From Ettlia oleoabundans (Eukaryota > Chlorophyta > Chlorophyceae > Chlamydomonadales), in assembly GCA_019693395.1 (NCBI GenBank), contig JAAMXP010000457.1, positions 1 to 64,000 on the forward strand: a stretch of 64,000 bases of DNA, in the 5' to 3' direction. The first letter of the stretch is position 1. The number at the start of each line of letters is the position of its first letter. The notes beneath the pieces were generated by a model that saw only the letters and a list, made by a program, of their open reading frames with translations, searched no databases and was not told the DNA's origin. Of this stretch, positions 11,921-24,311 are shown one piece after another. Made by a program: the position numbers and the translations under genes.

Positions 11921-13515
11921 TCACTGCACGAGCCCCCCCTGTTTCAGCACCGCCTGCACGTCCCAGTCGATGGCCTCCAGCACCCCGATCTCTCGGTCGC
12001 TCAGCAGCTCGGCGCTGGCGTTGGTGGCACGGCACATGAGGGTCCTGTGGGTAGGTAGGCAGGCGGGAGCAGAGGGTGTGAGCTGCTGGTCGTGGCAAGA
12101 AATGTAGGCCTTTTGGAAAAGCAGACGGTAGATCGGGGTAGTTGCAAGGGCTGCCAGGCACGTCTCGCTGGCCTCCCACCATGTGTTGACCATAGGCAGG
12201 GCGGCTGGCTGGGCGGCCCGCTCGGCAGGCTGGCTTGTGGGCGGGATGTCGGCTCACCGGTTGGGAACTGCGGTGCGTACGGAGCAGTGCTTGAGTGCTA
12301 TCCACCAGCAGGCCACCAGTTCATGGACAAAGAACTGCTCATTGGAGAGGTACTGCAGGCAGTACCAGAGCAGCGCCGCAGCGGTCAATGCTGTGAAATA
12401 GGTGCAGGTGATTGCCTTTTAGGGGCTTGCTGACACATTAGAATTGCCTTTCAGCCCAGTTCATAGGCAGGTTGCTGCTGCCGCCCTGGGGGACCACCAT
12501 CCCAGGCCGCTGTTGACAGCAGGGCAGTGCATAACTGACAGTGCCAGTGCACCAGTGTGCCGGTGTTCCACCCAAGGGGCCCACCTGATAGGGGAACCTG
12601 CCCTCGTAGCAGGCCTGGAGCTGCAGGTGGCGAAGGTACTTGAAGAGGTACAGCCCGCAGTCGATCAGGTGGTCAGTCAAGTACACCTGTGGCGCGGGGG
12701 GGCCGGCAGATGACTGGGTGGTCAAGGGCTGGGGCTGAAGTGTGCCTTGCTGTTCCTTGCAATCCTCGCCTGCATGCGACTGCCACAGCTGAATCCTGCT
12801 TGTGTTTGATAGCCTGCTGCTGAATGTGGGAGGCCTTCCAGACCAACCTGGCCGGCACTACTTGCACCCCCTTGACCGCCAGTCGGCTCACCTTTGGCTG
12901 AAGCTGCAGCAAGCGCTGCCCCCAGGTGACCAAGTAGGAGCGCACGATAGCGTCAGCGTAATGGATTACGGGTGATGGGTCATGAGCAAAGACTGCCGCA
13001 TGGGTCGCGTTGCTATTTGCTGAGTCTGCTGCGCTGCCGCTCGAGGAGCTCGGCTCGCCGCCAGCCGACGACGCCGCCGACGCCTGCAGCTCTCGTGATG
13101 CCTCTGACGACACCCGACCCCTTTCGCCTTCATCGTCCTGCAGTAACGTTAGGAAAATCCTTTCAGTGTACTGCAGCGTGCCTGCAGCGGTTTCCGCCGA
13201 TTGGACATGTCGGCGCCAGCCTGCCGTGCGCACCCTTTCGGGAGTCGTGTTGAATGCCATGTCAATGTCGTGGCCATCAGGGTGCCTTGCCGTTTCGGGC
13301 TGGTGGCCGTAGCTGCTGCCCTGCGGACCCGACAGGGAGGGGCAGGCCTCTTCGCACCCCATCTCGCAAGTCCGCGTGGGCTGACCGTCAAGCAGACTCG
13401 TTGAAAAGGCCCAGGATACCTTTGTGAACGTTAAAAATTGGATGGGCGACATGAGGGCGTTAGGGCTGCGAGTCCTGCTGTGAAGCGTGCCGGACGCAGC
13501 AGGTGCGGCCTGCAT
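11921..13515 (-). CDS. Divergent cyclin-like protein (tentative)
   Basis: Four exons in frame on the minus strand: 13515-12892, 12686-12585, 12415-12258, 12044-11921; 335 aa. About the first 185 residues are Ser/Ala/Gly-rich and unordered-looking. The rest is helical: YADAIVRSYL, then a helix pair across exon 2, then FTALTAAALLWYCLQYL, VHELVACWWIALKHC and finally LLSDREIGVLEAIDWDVQ. The last segment and the spacing resemble the second half of a cyclin box, where a helix ending in LEAIDWDV-type residues is common. A role in cell-cycle or CDK regulation is therefore possible but unproven. The acceptor of intron 2 (CTAAAAG) has a weak pyrimidine tract but is the only one that keeps frame. Start uncertain: other in-frame ATGs are at 13452 and about residue 86. 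Confidence 0.5.
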
Positions 13516-13893
13516 GAGCCCTCCGTGAAACCGGGCTCATCTCTCGAAAACCCTCATGGCCAGAATAGTACACCATCAACTTCTTTGTGTATGATTTCTC
13601 ACGGGGGGGCGCTGTTCAATGCGAGTAAAATGGCCGTTGAGGTCCAGGAAGGCGGCAGGAAACTGCTTGCCTTGCGCAGCTTCCCTGACTGAATAAACCT
13701 TCTTCACATGAGGACAAACCTTGCAAGCAATCCAGTGGGACATACAAGTCAGTGCATCAACGAGCGGAGCGCCAACAGTGGAGCAACAGCGGTGCATAGA
13801 GCGAATCAAAACCCAGCTGCCACACCATGCAGAAGCTAGGCGGACGCCCCCTCGGGAACTGGGTGCCCGCCCATAGTTCACAGTACCAGGGGC
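13516..13893. other. Intergenic between golgin 3' end and cyclin-like start
   Basis: No gene supported. It should hold the golgin 3' UTR and the promoter of the cyclin-like gene, both on the minus strand. No clear TATA box or repeat was seen. Confidence 0.4.
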
Positions 13894-16800
13894 TCAAAAG
13901 CCTGGCAATTTAAAGGGAAAGGCAGCCGCAGTGCTGCCTTGGGCTGCTGCCGCCTTCTTGCGCAGCCTCTCCACCTCAGCAGGGCTGAACTCCAGCAGCC
14001 TGGCCAGCACCGGCAGCATGGTGCTGTTGGCGGGAAGCTCGCCTGAAGGGGAAACCCAAAGGGCAGCGGTGGCGGCGGATCACATACCAACAGGGAAGCA
14101 AGGGACGAGCAAGAGGGCATTTGGCACAGTGCTCCACACAGGAGGCGAGATATTAATGCAGGGCGCCACACCATGACCAAGGGGCATAACCCGGGGCCTC
14201 GTCAGGACAGCATCCCAAACACCCACGACACAAGGCGCATCATGCCGCCGCACACCGCCCCACCTGACTCAAAGGCGCGCAACAGCACAGCCTTGATGTA
14301 GGTCACATCCACGGCACCCCGCTTCTGGCTGCGCCTGCATACCGGCCAGGCAGGCAGCAGTGCCTGAACACTGAGGACGCAGCCGGCACCAGCACTGGGA
14401 GCAGCCAATTGCTGAACAGTTGCTGAACGAGGCTGCACGGCGCACTGCACTAGCACCAATGGTGGCTGCAGACCATCACAGTTAATAAAAAGCCAGCCAG
14501 CAGCCCCCCCTTCGTAGCCGGCCTCACAGAACAGCCAGCCGCCAGACAGGACACAACAGGCGGTGCAGTAAGCGAGCAGCATTGACAGGACAAGTACCAG
14601 CGAGATCTGCCCTCCGCTGTTCTTTACTTCACACCTCATATCATTCACTTACCTCATTTCGGCAATCTCCTCCTTGAGCACAGCCGTTGCCTTGTCCCTC
14701 AACGCGTGCGTGCGCTCGCTGTCAGCCAGCTCAGCCTCTACCGACACCAGCCTGGCACGCAGTGCCGTCAGCTGCTCGTGCACAGCGGCGCTGCCCACGC
14801 CAGCGGACTGCGACGGGCGGCGAGCGCCCGTGTCTCCAGCGATTGCTGCTGGTGGGCGCTCAGCAGGCTCAATTTCGGAGGAGATGCTGTCGTCTCGACT
14901 GTGGGGCAGACGCGGTGCCCTGCTGCTGCTTGCAGTGAGGCCGCTGGGCGGGCTGCCGCTGTTGGGGGGCGAGATAGCTGCCGCCTCGGCATAGCCCAAC
15001 GTGGGGCCGGTAAATCGCAGGGTGGTGCCACCTGGCAACAGCAAGCTATCAAGGGAGGGCTCGGCCGGCCCAGGCCCGCCCAGGGCTGACGCCACAGCGG
15101 CGCTCACCGTCGCAGCAGAGTTTGACGGGGTGGCCGCCTCTCCTGGGGGCAACGCGGTGCGCACACGTGGCGGCGAGCTGGCGCCGGCAGCTGCCTCGGC
15201 CGCCGCTGCATGTTGCTTGGCTGCTTCCACCTCAGCCTGCGCTGCCTGGAGCTCCTCCTGCACCCGGCAAGCCAGCAGGCCAGCCAGGCATGGATACAAA
15301 AAACCAACCAAGGCAACAACCACTTGCTCCTTGTGCTCAAGCACCCACCTTTAGACGCTTACAGCCAGCTGGGCACTGCAAGACCTGCAGTTACTGCTGC
15401 TGCTCCTTGTGCAGAAGGTGGGAAACTCCGTATTACCCCCCTTGCCGCACTTCCCGGTGAAGAGCCCACCAAAGGGGCAGCCCCGACACTCACCTGGAGC
15501 ATAGCCACACGCCGCCGCTCAGCCTCCAGCTGCTGCTGTGCAGCCACCAACTCAGCACCAAGTGCCGCCTGCCGCTCCTGCAGCTGCGCCGCTGCAGCCG
15601 CCTTCGCCTCTGCTCCCTGATCCAACCACGCCTGTTCCTTTGCCTTCTCAAGTTGCTGCTGCAGCATTTGCCGCTGCTCCTGCGCTGTCTCTAATTCTTG
15701 CTGCAGCGTGCGACGTTGCTCCTCCAGCTGCTCGGCAGCTTCTGCCCGCTGCCGCTCGTCAGCCAGTACCGCCTCAACCTCTGCTTGTGCCTGCTGTGCA
15801 GCGGCCAGCTGGTGCCTCGCATCCAGCAGCTCTGAGGCCTGCGCCTGAGCAGCCGCAAGCTGCTGCTGCACATTTTCCAACTGCCGCTGCAGTACAACTG
15901 CCGCATCCTCTGCAGCGGCGGCAGCAGCTGCTGCAGCGGCAGCCTCTGACGCCCGCTGATCCGCTGCCAGCTCAGCGTCCGCCCGAGTGGCAGCAGCCGC
16001 CTCCTCCACCTCGCCCACTTGCTTCTTCAGCTCTGCAACCTGACCCTCAAGCGCGTTTCGTGCTGCAGCGGCCGCCACAGCATCCGCCTGCGCTGCCGCC
16101 AGTACAGCAGGCTGCTGCTGGTGCGCGCTTCTCAAACTCTCCAGCTCAGCGGCAGCTTCATCTCTATCCTGCTGTACCTGCTGTGCATGCTCTGCCTGCC
16201 GTGCCGCTGCCTCCTCGCTCTGCAACACCCGCTCTTCTGCCACTGCTGCTGCCTGCTGAGCTGCCGCCAGCTCACCACGTACGCACCCCAGCTGCCCTTG
16301 AAGTTCAGCTTCCGCCGCTGCCCTCTGAGTGGCAGCAGCAGAGGCCGCCGAGTGAACCTCTGCCAGCTCAGACTCCAAGCGCTGACAGGTGGCAGCAGCA
16401 GCCGCTGATGCGGCCAGGGCAGCCTGCAGCTGACCTTCAAGCTCCTGAGCAGCCGCCGCCTGTGTCTCAAGGAGCTCTTTTTCAGCAACAGCAGCTGCGG
16501 CCCGCTGCTCAGCGGCCTCCAGCTGAGCCGCCGCTTCCTGCCATGCAGACTCCGCAGCTGCGGCCTCGGCCAACGCTGCATCCAGCCGCTGCTGCAGCTC
16601 TGTCTGGGATGCCGCCGCAGCGCTGCCTGCTGCCGACAGTTGCTCTTCCAAAGCCCGCCGCTCCGCTGCCGCCGCTTCAGAGGCGTTTTCCAGAGCACCC
16701 TTCAACTGTTCCCTCTCAGCGGCCGCTGTAGCTGCTGCTTCCTGGGCCACTCGCAGCTGTTCAGTAGCAGCGCGTTCAGCAGCCGCCAGGTCAGCTTCCT

Positions 16801-19800
16801 TCCGTGCCAGCTCAGCACGCACGCTTTCTACCTCCTCCCGCACCGCCACCAGATCAGCCTGCAACCCACCCAGCTGCTCCTGCTGATCTACATGCGCAGC
16901 CTCCAGCCGTCCCTGCAGCTCCGCAATTTGCCGATCATGTTCCACCGCTGCCGCCTCCGCCGCACGCTGCACTGCCGCGAGCTGTTCTCGAGCATCAGCA
17001 GCCGCCGCCTCTGCTGCAGTCTGTGCGGCCACCGCAGCGGCAGCCAATGCCCGCTGCTCCTCCAGCTGGGCCAGCAGCTCCCGCTGCCGCTCACCCGCAG
17101 CCTCCTCCACTGCCTGCCTAGAGTCAGCCAGCTGCTGTGCCAGCTCAGCCTCAGCCGCCACCGCTGACTCAGCACGTCGCTGCTGCTCCTCAAGCTGCTG
17201 CTGCAGGGCCTCCAGCTGGCGCTGCTGCTCCTCCTGTGCAGCCGCTGCGTGGCTCTGAGCCGCCTCAAGATGCGCCCTAGCAGCCTCTGCCGCCGCATTG
17301 GCGCTGGCAGCCTCGGCATGAGCGGCCTGCAGTTGCTGCTCAACACCCGCCAGCCTGGCGACCTCAACTTGCAGGGAAGCCATGGTGGCAGCAGCCTCCT
17401 CCCGAGCCGCTACAGCTCCTTCAACCTGCTTCCGCAAATCTGAGTGGTTCTCGCGAATAGCCAGCAGCTGCTGCTGCGCCTGATGCAGCTGCTCCTGAAG
17501 CAACAGCGCCTCCCCAGCCTTGTCTTCAACTAGTTGCTGTGCACGCTGCGCCTCCTGCTGTGCACGCTGTGCCTCTGCGTCGGCTGCTGCCAGCTTTTGG
17601 CGCAGCGCTGCCGTCTCTTGCTGGCTCTCAGCCAGCAGCTGCTGCTGACCCTGTTCAGCCAGTGCGGATGCTTCAATAGCCCTGTCAGCAAGCTGCTGCT
17701 GCAGATGGCGCACTTCAGCCTCCAGCCCCGCAACCTGCTCCTCCAGCCCGCTCCTGCCGTCATCCTGAGAGCCAGCAGCGGCTACTGAGGCACCAACAGC
17801 ACCGGCAGCAAGCCCGCCACGGGTAGCAGCAGCAGCAGCCTGCTCCAGATCGTTTTCAACCAACTGCTGCCGGAGCGCCCCAGCCTCGGCCACAGCTGCC
17901 TCCAGACGCTGCTCTGTTGCTGCCGCTGCCTGCTGAGCCTCAGCCAGCTGCTGCCTCAGGTGCTCCTGCTCCTGTTGCAGCCGCCGCAGCTCCTGAGAGG
18001 AGCCAGCCTGTAGCAGCAGAACAACAGAGACACAGAAAGCCAACATTATGATCGGCATGATAGTAATGTAAGTCGCTGACAAAAACAAAGCCGATCCGGC
18101 GATCCTGTGCTGATGTTTCAGGTGTGCCCACCATAAACAACCTTTAACAAAGCAGTGATTACGACAAGTCCATGTGCTTGTCTGTGCAGGGTTAACTTGC
18201 CTGTGCAGGCGGGAATGGGGACATGTTTCGAGGCGTGGTTGCTGCAGCCAGCGCCATCTCCTGCTGCACCCCTAGCGCCCGCAGCTGCTCCACCTCCTGC
18301 CTCAGTGCCAGCCGTTCCTGCTCAGCCGACTCAAGCTGATGCTGCACAGTCTCAAGCTGCAATCCACAGGGAATAGGAAGAATGGAGAAATTGTAAGGTG
18401 CCAAAAATTGCATGGAAGCTGTGCTGTGGCAAGCGCAATCTGCCGACGGCGATGTAGTGCCAACAGTGTGGAGTGCAACACCAACGGCTGCCATTGGTGG
18501 ATGAACAGATTTGAACGTTAAAAGCAGTGGGCAGCGAGTTGCGTTGCCATTATGCCATTGAGAGCTGCCCAGCAATCCAGGAACCCAGCAGAGGGTGCAC
18601 AGGTCAGCCACCTCAGCCCTGTTCTGACCACGGCATGCAGCAGCCTACCACCGACTCCCCCAAGCGACGGAAATGCGCCTGCCCCCATCACCCGCCCACC
18701 TGGCGCTGCAGCTCCGCCGCCTCCTGGTCAGCGCTGAACACAGGGTTGGAGATGGCGGCAGCGGTGGGTGTGGCCGGCAGCGACGGCGAGCGCTGGCCAC
18801 TGCCCATGCCAGCAGCGTCCTCAATGCTCTGGCCGCGCTCGATCTGTCCTCTCGCTTTGGCAGCCGCAGCGGATGCAGTTGCCGCAGCTGCAGCCTGCGA
18901 TGCAGCCTCGGCGTCACGCTGGGCCTGCTGCGAGCCCGCCAGCTGTTGGCGCAGGTCGTTGAGCTGCGCCTTCAGGACCTGCCGTTGCTCCTGGGAGTCT
19001 GCCAGCTCGCCCTGCGAGGGATACCGACAGGCGTACGCAGATGTGGGTGATACAGGAGGCGACAGCCTTTGCAATTTCCGGCGGCATCGCTGCAGTGCAA
19101 CGGCCGCGCCGCGCGGTGCCAGCAGTGATGGACAACTGGACAACAGCAGCAGTGATGGCAGGTTAAGAGTCTGACCAAACAGGCCAGGCAGGCAGGCGTG
19201 CAGGCAAAATGCCGCCATGCACAGCCACCCCTACAGCTTCTCTGCATCTGCACATCTCCTTGCCCGGAAGCCACAGATGGCGCCCACCCGCAGCTGGTCG
19301 ATGCTCCCCTCGGTGGCGGCGATGCTGGCCTGCATGCGCTGCAACAGGCTCTCCACCAGCCCACCCTCTCCCTCGCCGCCGCTGCGCCCCAGGTTGAACA
19401 CGGGAGGGGGCGCCACAGGCTGCAGGCACGAGGAATGGGAGCGAGCATGGCACAGCGCGTTCAGAGCAGCATGTCAGCAACATGCGCAATGAGCCCCACA
19501 CGAGAACGGAAGGCACCGAAAGATAACTGGCAAGCAGACGAGCACACTGCAGTCAGAGAACCGCAACCTAACCTCCCACCACCCACCCTGAACAACTGAG
19601 GCGAGGCCGCTGCTGCCGTGCTAGCCAGCTGCTGGTTGAGCTCATGCAGCCTCTGCTGCTGCTGCTCCTGCAGCGCTGCTGCCTGCGCCTGCTGCTGCTC
19701 CAGGGCGGCCTCCAGCTGCCGCACAGTCTGCAATGTATGCAACACGTGGTGGGGTGATAGATCGGCCAACTGGCAGCAGCAGATGTGCTTTATTGGTGCC

Positions 19801-21727
19801 AGCAGTGGATTTTGTCAGGAGAAATAAAACATCGCAGATTCAGGAGTTGCAGCAAGCGCGACCGGCAGATACGGCAGTGCTGTGCTGGCCTGCGTGCCAC
19901 TGTGTTACCTGCGTGCCTGCAAAGCGCACCTGCATGAGAGATTCCTTGTCAGCCTGGGCCGCCAGCAGCTGCTGCCGCTCCTCCAAAGCAGCCTGCTCCG
20001 CACGCTGGGCTTGCTCCTGCAACTTCTGTTGGACTGCCTCTAGTTGAACTGCCTGCTTCTCAAGCCGCTGCTGCAACTCCTGCTGCCATTGCTGCTCCCG
20101 CTGGCTGGCTGCCGCCTCAAGCGCCACCACAGCCTGCTGCAGGCTGGCCCTGTCGGTAGCCAGCTGGTGCTGCTGCTCCTCCTGCTCCCGCAGCCGTGCC
20201 TCTGCTGCCGCCAACCGATCCGCGGCCGTTGCTGCCTCGGCTGCAGCAGCCTCCTGATACTGCTCAAACTGCCGGCGTAGAGTGCGGGCCTCTGCTGCGG
20301 CTGATGCCTCCTGCTGCTCCCGATCCATCTGTGCCACTTGCTTCTCATTCTGCAGCACCTGAACTTGCGCTTGCAGTGCTGCCAGCTCGCCTTGCAATGC
20401 AGCCACACGGCCCTCGGCTTGCTGTACAGCCGCCTCTGCTGTAACTGCATCACCTGCACCAGTGTCCACTTTGGGAGCAACATCAGCAGCCTTCGACTCT
20501 TGCAGCTGCTGCATCAACCGCTGAACTTCCGCTGTCAACCGCTCATTCTCTGCTATCGTGGCAGAGGCAGCTGCGGTGCCAGGGGAGCCTCCCAATATGC
20601 CGTTCTTTGCTGGGGGCTGTTGCTGCCGCTGCAGCTGCTCCTGAGCCTCAGCCAGCTGCTGCCTAAGGGCTTCTGCTTCCGCAGCTGCTGAGCCCCGCAA
20701 CTGCACATTCTGCTGGCGCTGATGCTGGAGCGCCTTTTGCAGGCTTTCCAGCTCGGCTTCTGCAGCAGAGGCTGCCGCCGCAGCCGCCCCCTTCAACTGC
20801 GCGTTCTGCTGCCGCAGCTGCTGCACCTCCGCCACGTGCTGCTGCTGCGCCGCCTGCAGGGCAGCCATCGCTTCATGAAGCTGCTGCGCACGCCGTGTCT
20901 GCTCCTCCTCCTGCACGCAGGAAGGAAAGGAGCATGGAGGGGAGGTTACGTTGTCAGCAACAACAACCAGCAGATTGTCGTAAAGAAACGTTCCATCGAC
21001 AAATGCAGGAGCTACCACAACGAGCAACAGTCACCCCTGCCTGCCCGGTTGGGTCTACACACCATCTGATGGCACAGCTGCTGCACGTCCAACTTGAGCC
21101 GTGCATTTTCCTCTGCTGCGGCCTGCGATGCGTTCAACCGCTCCCGCAGTGCCTTGTTCTGCATTGAAATAGGGGCAAATGACTGGGCAAGGGAGGAAGA
21201 TAAGAGCCGAGGTCCCAGCGCTGAGCTGTGATCGAGCTGCTGGTGTTTTCAACTGTGGCAAGCACAAGCATGCGGCCGCCAAGCAGACCTAGGAGATGAG
21301 GATGTGCCGATGCTCATGATTATCCCAGGATATATCTACCTGGCTTTGCAGCAGGTGAATTGCTTCATCTGGGGACAAGCTGCTCAGTCCGCTGCTGGCG
21401 GTGCGCGGCAAGCCTCCAGCCGGTGGTGGCGGCAGCGCGCCACTCGCATCCCCATCCCCTGCACCGGCGGGACTTCCTACTCAATTGGAGGTTGGGTAGA
21501 TGTCTGCCGTGCAGCTGGTGCTCTGAAGTTCGGCTGCGCTCCCAGTTGAGAACGTGGTTTTCACGACGCGATCTTGGGGCAGGCCCACCTGCAACGGTCA
21601 GAGGTTGCCGTGGTAATTGCTGTTGTGCGCTTTGGACGCCCGCTTGCAGCTGGGTGCCAAGTCTGGTGGCACTTGCCCTGGCGCTCTCTGCAAATTGCTT
21701 GAATTTTTCCTTGTTGAACAGCGACAT
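13894..21727 (-). CDS. GRIP-domain golgin (trans-Golgi tethering coiled coil)
   Basis: Golgins are long coiled coils that tether vesicles at the Golgi; the C-terminal GRIP domain binds the small GTPase ARL1 (established). Twelve exons: 21727-21589, 21458-21340, 21158-21063, 20910-19930, 19727-19587, 19419-19288, 19011-18700, 18356-18201, 18007-15494, 15257-14653, 14334-14264, 14042-13894; 1804 aa. N-terminus MSLFNKEKFKQFAESARA, then a Pro/Ser linker and SPDEAIHLLQSQ; then nearly continuous Gln/Glu/Ala coiled coil from about residue 85 to 1600, mostly in exons 4 and 9 (exon 9 alone is 838 codons). A Ser/Pro/Ala-rich segment precedes the C-terminus. The GRIP domain begins near DVTYIKAVLLRAFESG, with the ARL1-binding Tyr at about 1744, and continues MLPVLARLLEFSPAEVERL. 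Intron 8 has a GC donor (18200-18199). Confidence 0.93.
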
Positions 21728-22116
21728 ATTGGTACCCGTTATGCTGGTGAGCAGTCGATGAAGAGTTTTGGCTTTCGCCGGGTGTCCTGCTTGTACCAAC
21801 AGTGACCTGCCGGGTGGCGTCGCTGGCAGCCAAGCCGTCAGTTGCCCTGGGTGGCATGCATGTCAAAGGCAAGCCGATCTTCTTTTAATACGGTTCAATC
21901 TCTGCCTTTCTAATTTTCTTCTGCCAGGACCGGCAGAGGAGGTGTCACAGAGTTACACGGCAGGGGCACTACACCACAGCGCAAGGGGCGGGTTACAAGC
22001 AGCATGGCACGGCACACAAGGAGCGCATTGCAAAACAATCACAGCGCTCCCGTTGAATGTTGATGTTGTATTTGGATTGGGTTTCTCAGAACACGGCCGC
22101 ACAACAGTGCAGTGCT
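21728..22116. other. Intergenic: golgin promoter and silk-like copy 2 3' flank
   Basis: About 390 bp on the minus-strand side between the copy 2 stop and the golgin ATG. No gene supported. The 30-odd bases next to the copy 2 stop resemble the flank after copy 1. Confidence 0.4.
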
Positions 22117-24311
22117 TCAGCGTCCGCTGTTAGCGGTCGCGCTGGCTACGGCAGTGGCACCAGATGTGGGAGCTGGGGAGGGGCTGGGGCTAGGGCTGGG
22201 GGAAGGGCTGGGGGAGGGGCTCACAGACTCCACGCCGGCACCCTGGTTGCTCTGCTGGGTGGCGAAGCACAGAACCTGCAGGCAGGACGGTGGGAGGGGA
22301 GGAACACTCAGCACGTTAGCACCCCATACCGAGTGCAGCACTAGCACACCCAATCTGCTCATTCAGGCAGGTTCATTGGCCAGATCCAAAGCACAAAGTA
22401 AATCCACCCCGCACCTGCTGAGGGCTGAGGCAGGAGCGCACGGCGGCCGCCAGGTTGGAGTAGCTGGTGAATGCGTTGAGGAAGGCGGACCCCTGACCAG
22501 CAGTCTGGGAAACCTGTGGCAGCACAAGTACGGTGGCAGCCGAACAGTTAGTTGAGGCAGCAATTGCGAACGCAAGCGAAACCAGATGACAGCTCAGGAG
22601 CCCAGCAGATCAAAAATAATCTTAAAAGATATCATATGTGTATTACACCATGTGATACTTTGAGTTTATGTTAAACACATAAACTCAAATAAACCTAAGG
22701 GTAGCTCAAGTTTGTGCAACTTGTGTGTTGAACACCCACCTGGTAGGCCTGCGACACACACTGGAGAAGGCTGGAGCAGCCCAGGGAGTTGGCCTGGGCA
22801 GTCAGAGCGTCAGCCACTGCCTGGGCACAGTTGCCACCCTGGATGAACACTGTGGCAACGAGGCGGGCAGCAGTGGCAATGTCGCCGCTCTGCAGGCGCT
22901 CGATCACGAGCTGCAGCATGAGGAAGAGGGCAGTTGAAGTTGGCAAGCACAGATTCTTAGTTAGGTCTGCTGGGTGCTGCCTTGGATGCAAAGTGGGTTG
23001 GTGGGTGCTACCTGAAATTCAATGTCCTGCATGTAATGCTGCAGAAAGTGTAGGGACACCGCCAGCTGGCATAGTCCACCACCTACCCACCCACCTGCGC
23101 CAGGGCGGAGCAGGTGTTGTCCACCAGGTTCTGGACGCCTGCCTGCTGCACCTGGGTCAGGCTCTGAACAACAGGCTGCAACAGGGGAGCGGAGAAAGGT
23201 GTCGCAGTGGTCAAAGATTGAGGCGGCGACTTTAGTTGCAGCAAGGGAGGCCAACAGTGTGATGGGTGTCAGGATAAAGCAGACAATATGGGGGCCACTG
23301 TACGAAGCATCGGCAGCGGGGCGCTGTCTCCCCTTCCAATCGCAGCACCCACCTGGATGGCCTGCACCGGACGCTGCTGGATGGCCTGCAGGATGCCCTG
23401 AGCCAGAGCCTGGGCGGTGGCTGAGGACTGTGCGCCCTGCTGGCTCACAGCCTGGGCGGTGGCCTGCACCTTACAAGGGGTGTGGAGTGGAGGTGGGACA
23501 TGGTGGGCAGCAATCCCGGCAGCGGTTAGACAAGGAGGGTGCTGTATCAAGGTTGGAAAACAGATGCGTGCCCGGTGCACCCACCTGTGCGGCGGCGGTG
23601 GCCTGGCCCTGGGTGATCGCCTGTGCCACCGCATCTGTTTGGGACGTTACAATCAAGAGTATCAGTCACCACGCAAAAGCACGCGGCACATCAGTTGAAC
23701 AGATGCAAGAGGTCAACTTGCAGCTTGTCAGGTAAAATGGCTTGCAAGGCAGGTTGTCAAGGGGTGTGTGAACAACTGTGGAAGCATGACTTCTACTCAC
23801 TAGCCACAGCCTGGGTGTTGTTGGCCGCCACAGCATTGGCCACGCTCTGCGCAGCAGCGGTGCCACCAGTTGAGATAGCCTGGGATACGGCGGAGGCAGA
23901 GGCAGAGCCGCCGTTGGCTGCAGTGGCGTTGGCATTTGCGCTCGCAACGGCGCTCGCAGACGCTCCGCCATCCTGCAGCAGCCGGCGAACGGGCACTGCA
24001 GGGCGGCAAAGGGCGTTTGAAGGTGCGGTGAGTTAGAAAGGAGCGGTTTGGGGCGGGGTTGAGCAAGGAAGACTGAGGCTTTGCCCCAGTCAGACTGAGC
24101 ACAGCAACAGCTGGCAGCCACCGCTGAAGCCCTTCCCTGCATCTATCCCCGCCTAATTCGGCGGAAACATGCGCAAGACATGCGGACAGGGGCCGTGCAG
24201 CGCAAACACAGCGGCAGCAGAGGCGTGGAAAGAGCCCGCCCACCACTCACCTGCGCTGGCTGAGGCTGCCAGCAGCACTAGGAGGCAGACAGAGAGGGCG
24301 TGGCGAGCCAT
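22117..24311 (-). CDS. Secreted Ala/Ser/Gln-rich silk-like protein, copy 2
   Basis: Inverted paralogue of the gene at 5925-8086; function unknown. Eight exons: 24311-24251, 23995-23801, 23634-23585, 23463-23353, 23175-23095, 22910-22740, 22513-22415, 22275-22117; 308 aa. Exons 1, 3, 4, 5, 6 and 7 are exactly the same length as in copy 1 (61, 50, 111, 81, 171 and 99 nt). Introns also align, for example intron 3 with its shared TCCCACCTCCACTCCACACC stretch, so the duplication is fairly recent. Parts: signal peptide MARHALSVCLLVLLAASASA, a short ASAS/ANAT tract, AQAxxQ helical repeats, the conserved cysteines (NTC, GGNC, LGC, LQC, RSC, LCF), and an SPSPSPSP run followed by an Ala/Thr/Ser tail ending in TANSGR. 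The low-complexity tract in exon 2 is about 57 residues shorter than in copy 1. Confidence 0.8.

Noticed and set aside
15538..16731. 397-codon Pro/Gln/Leu-rich frame on the plus strand
   Set aside because: Antisense shadow of the golgin coiled coil; composition follows from the complement of CAG/GCN codons.
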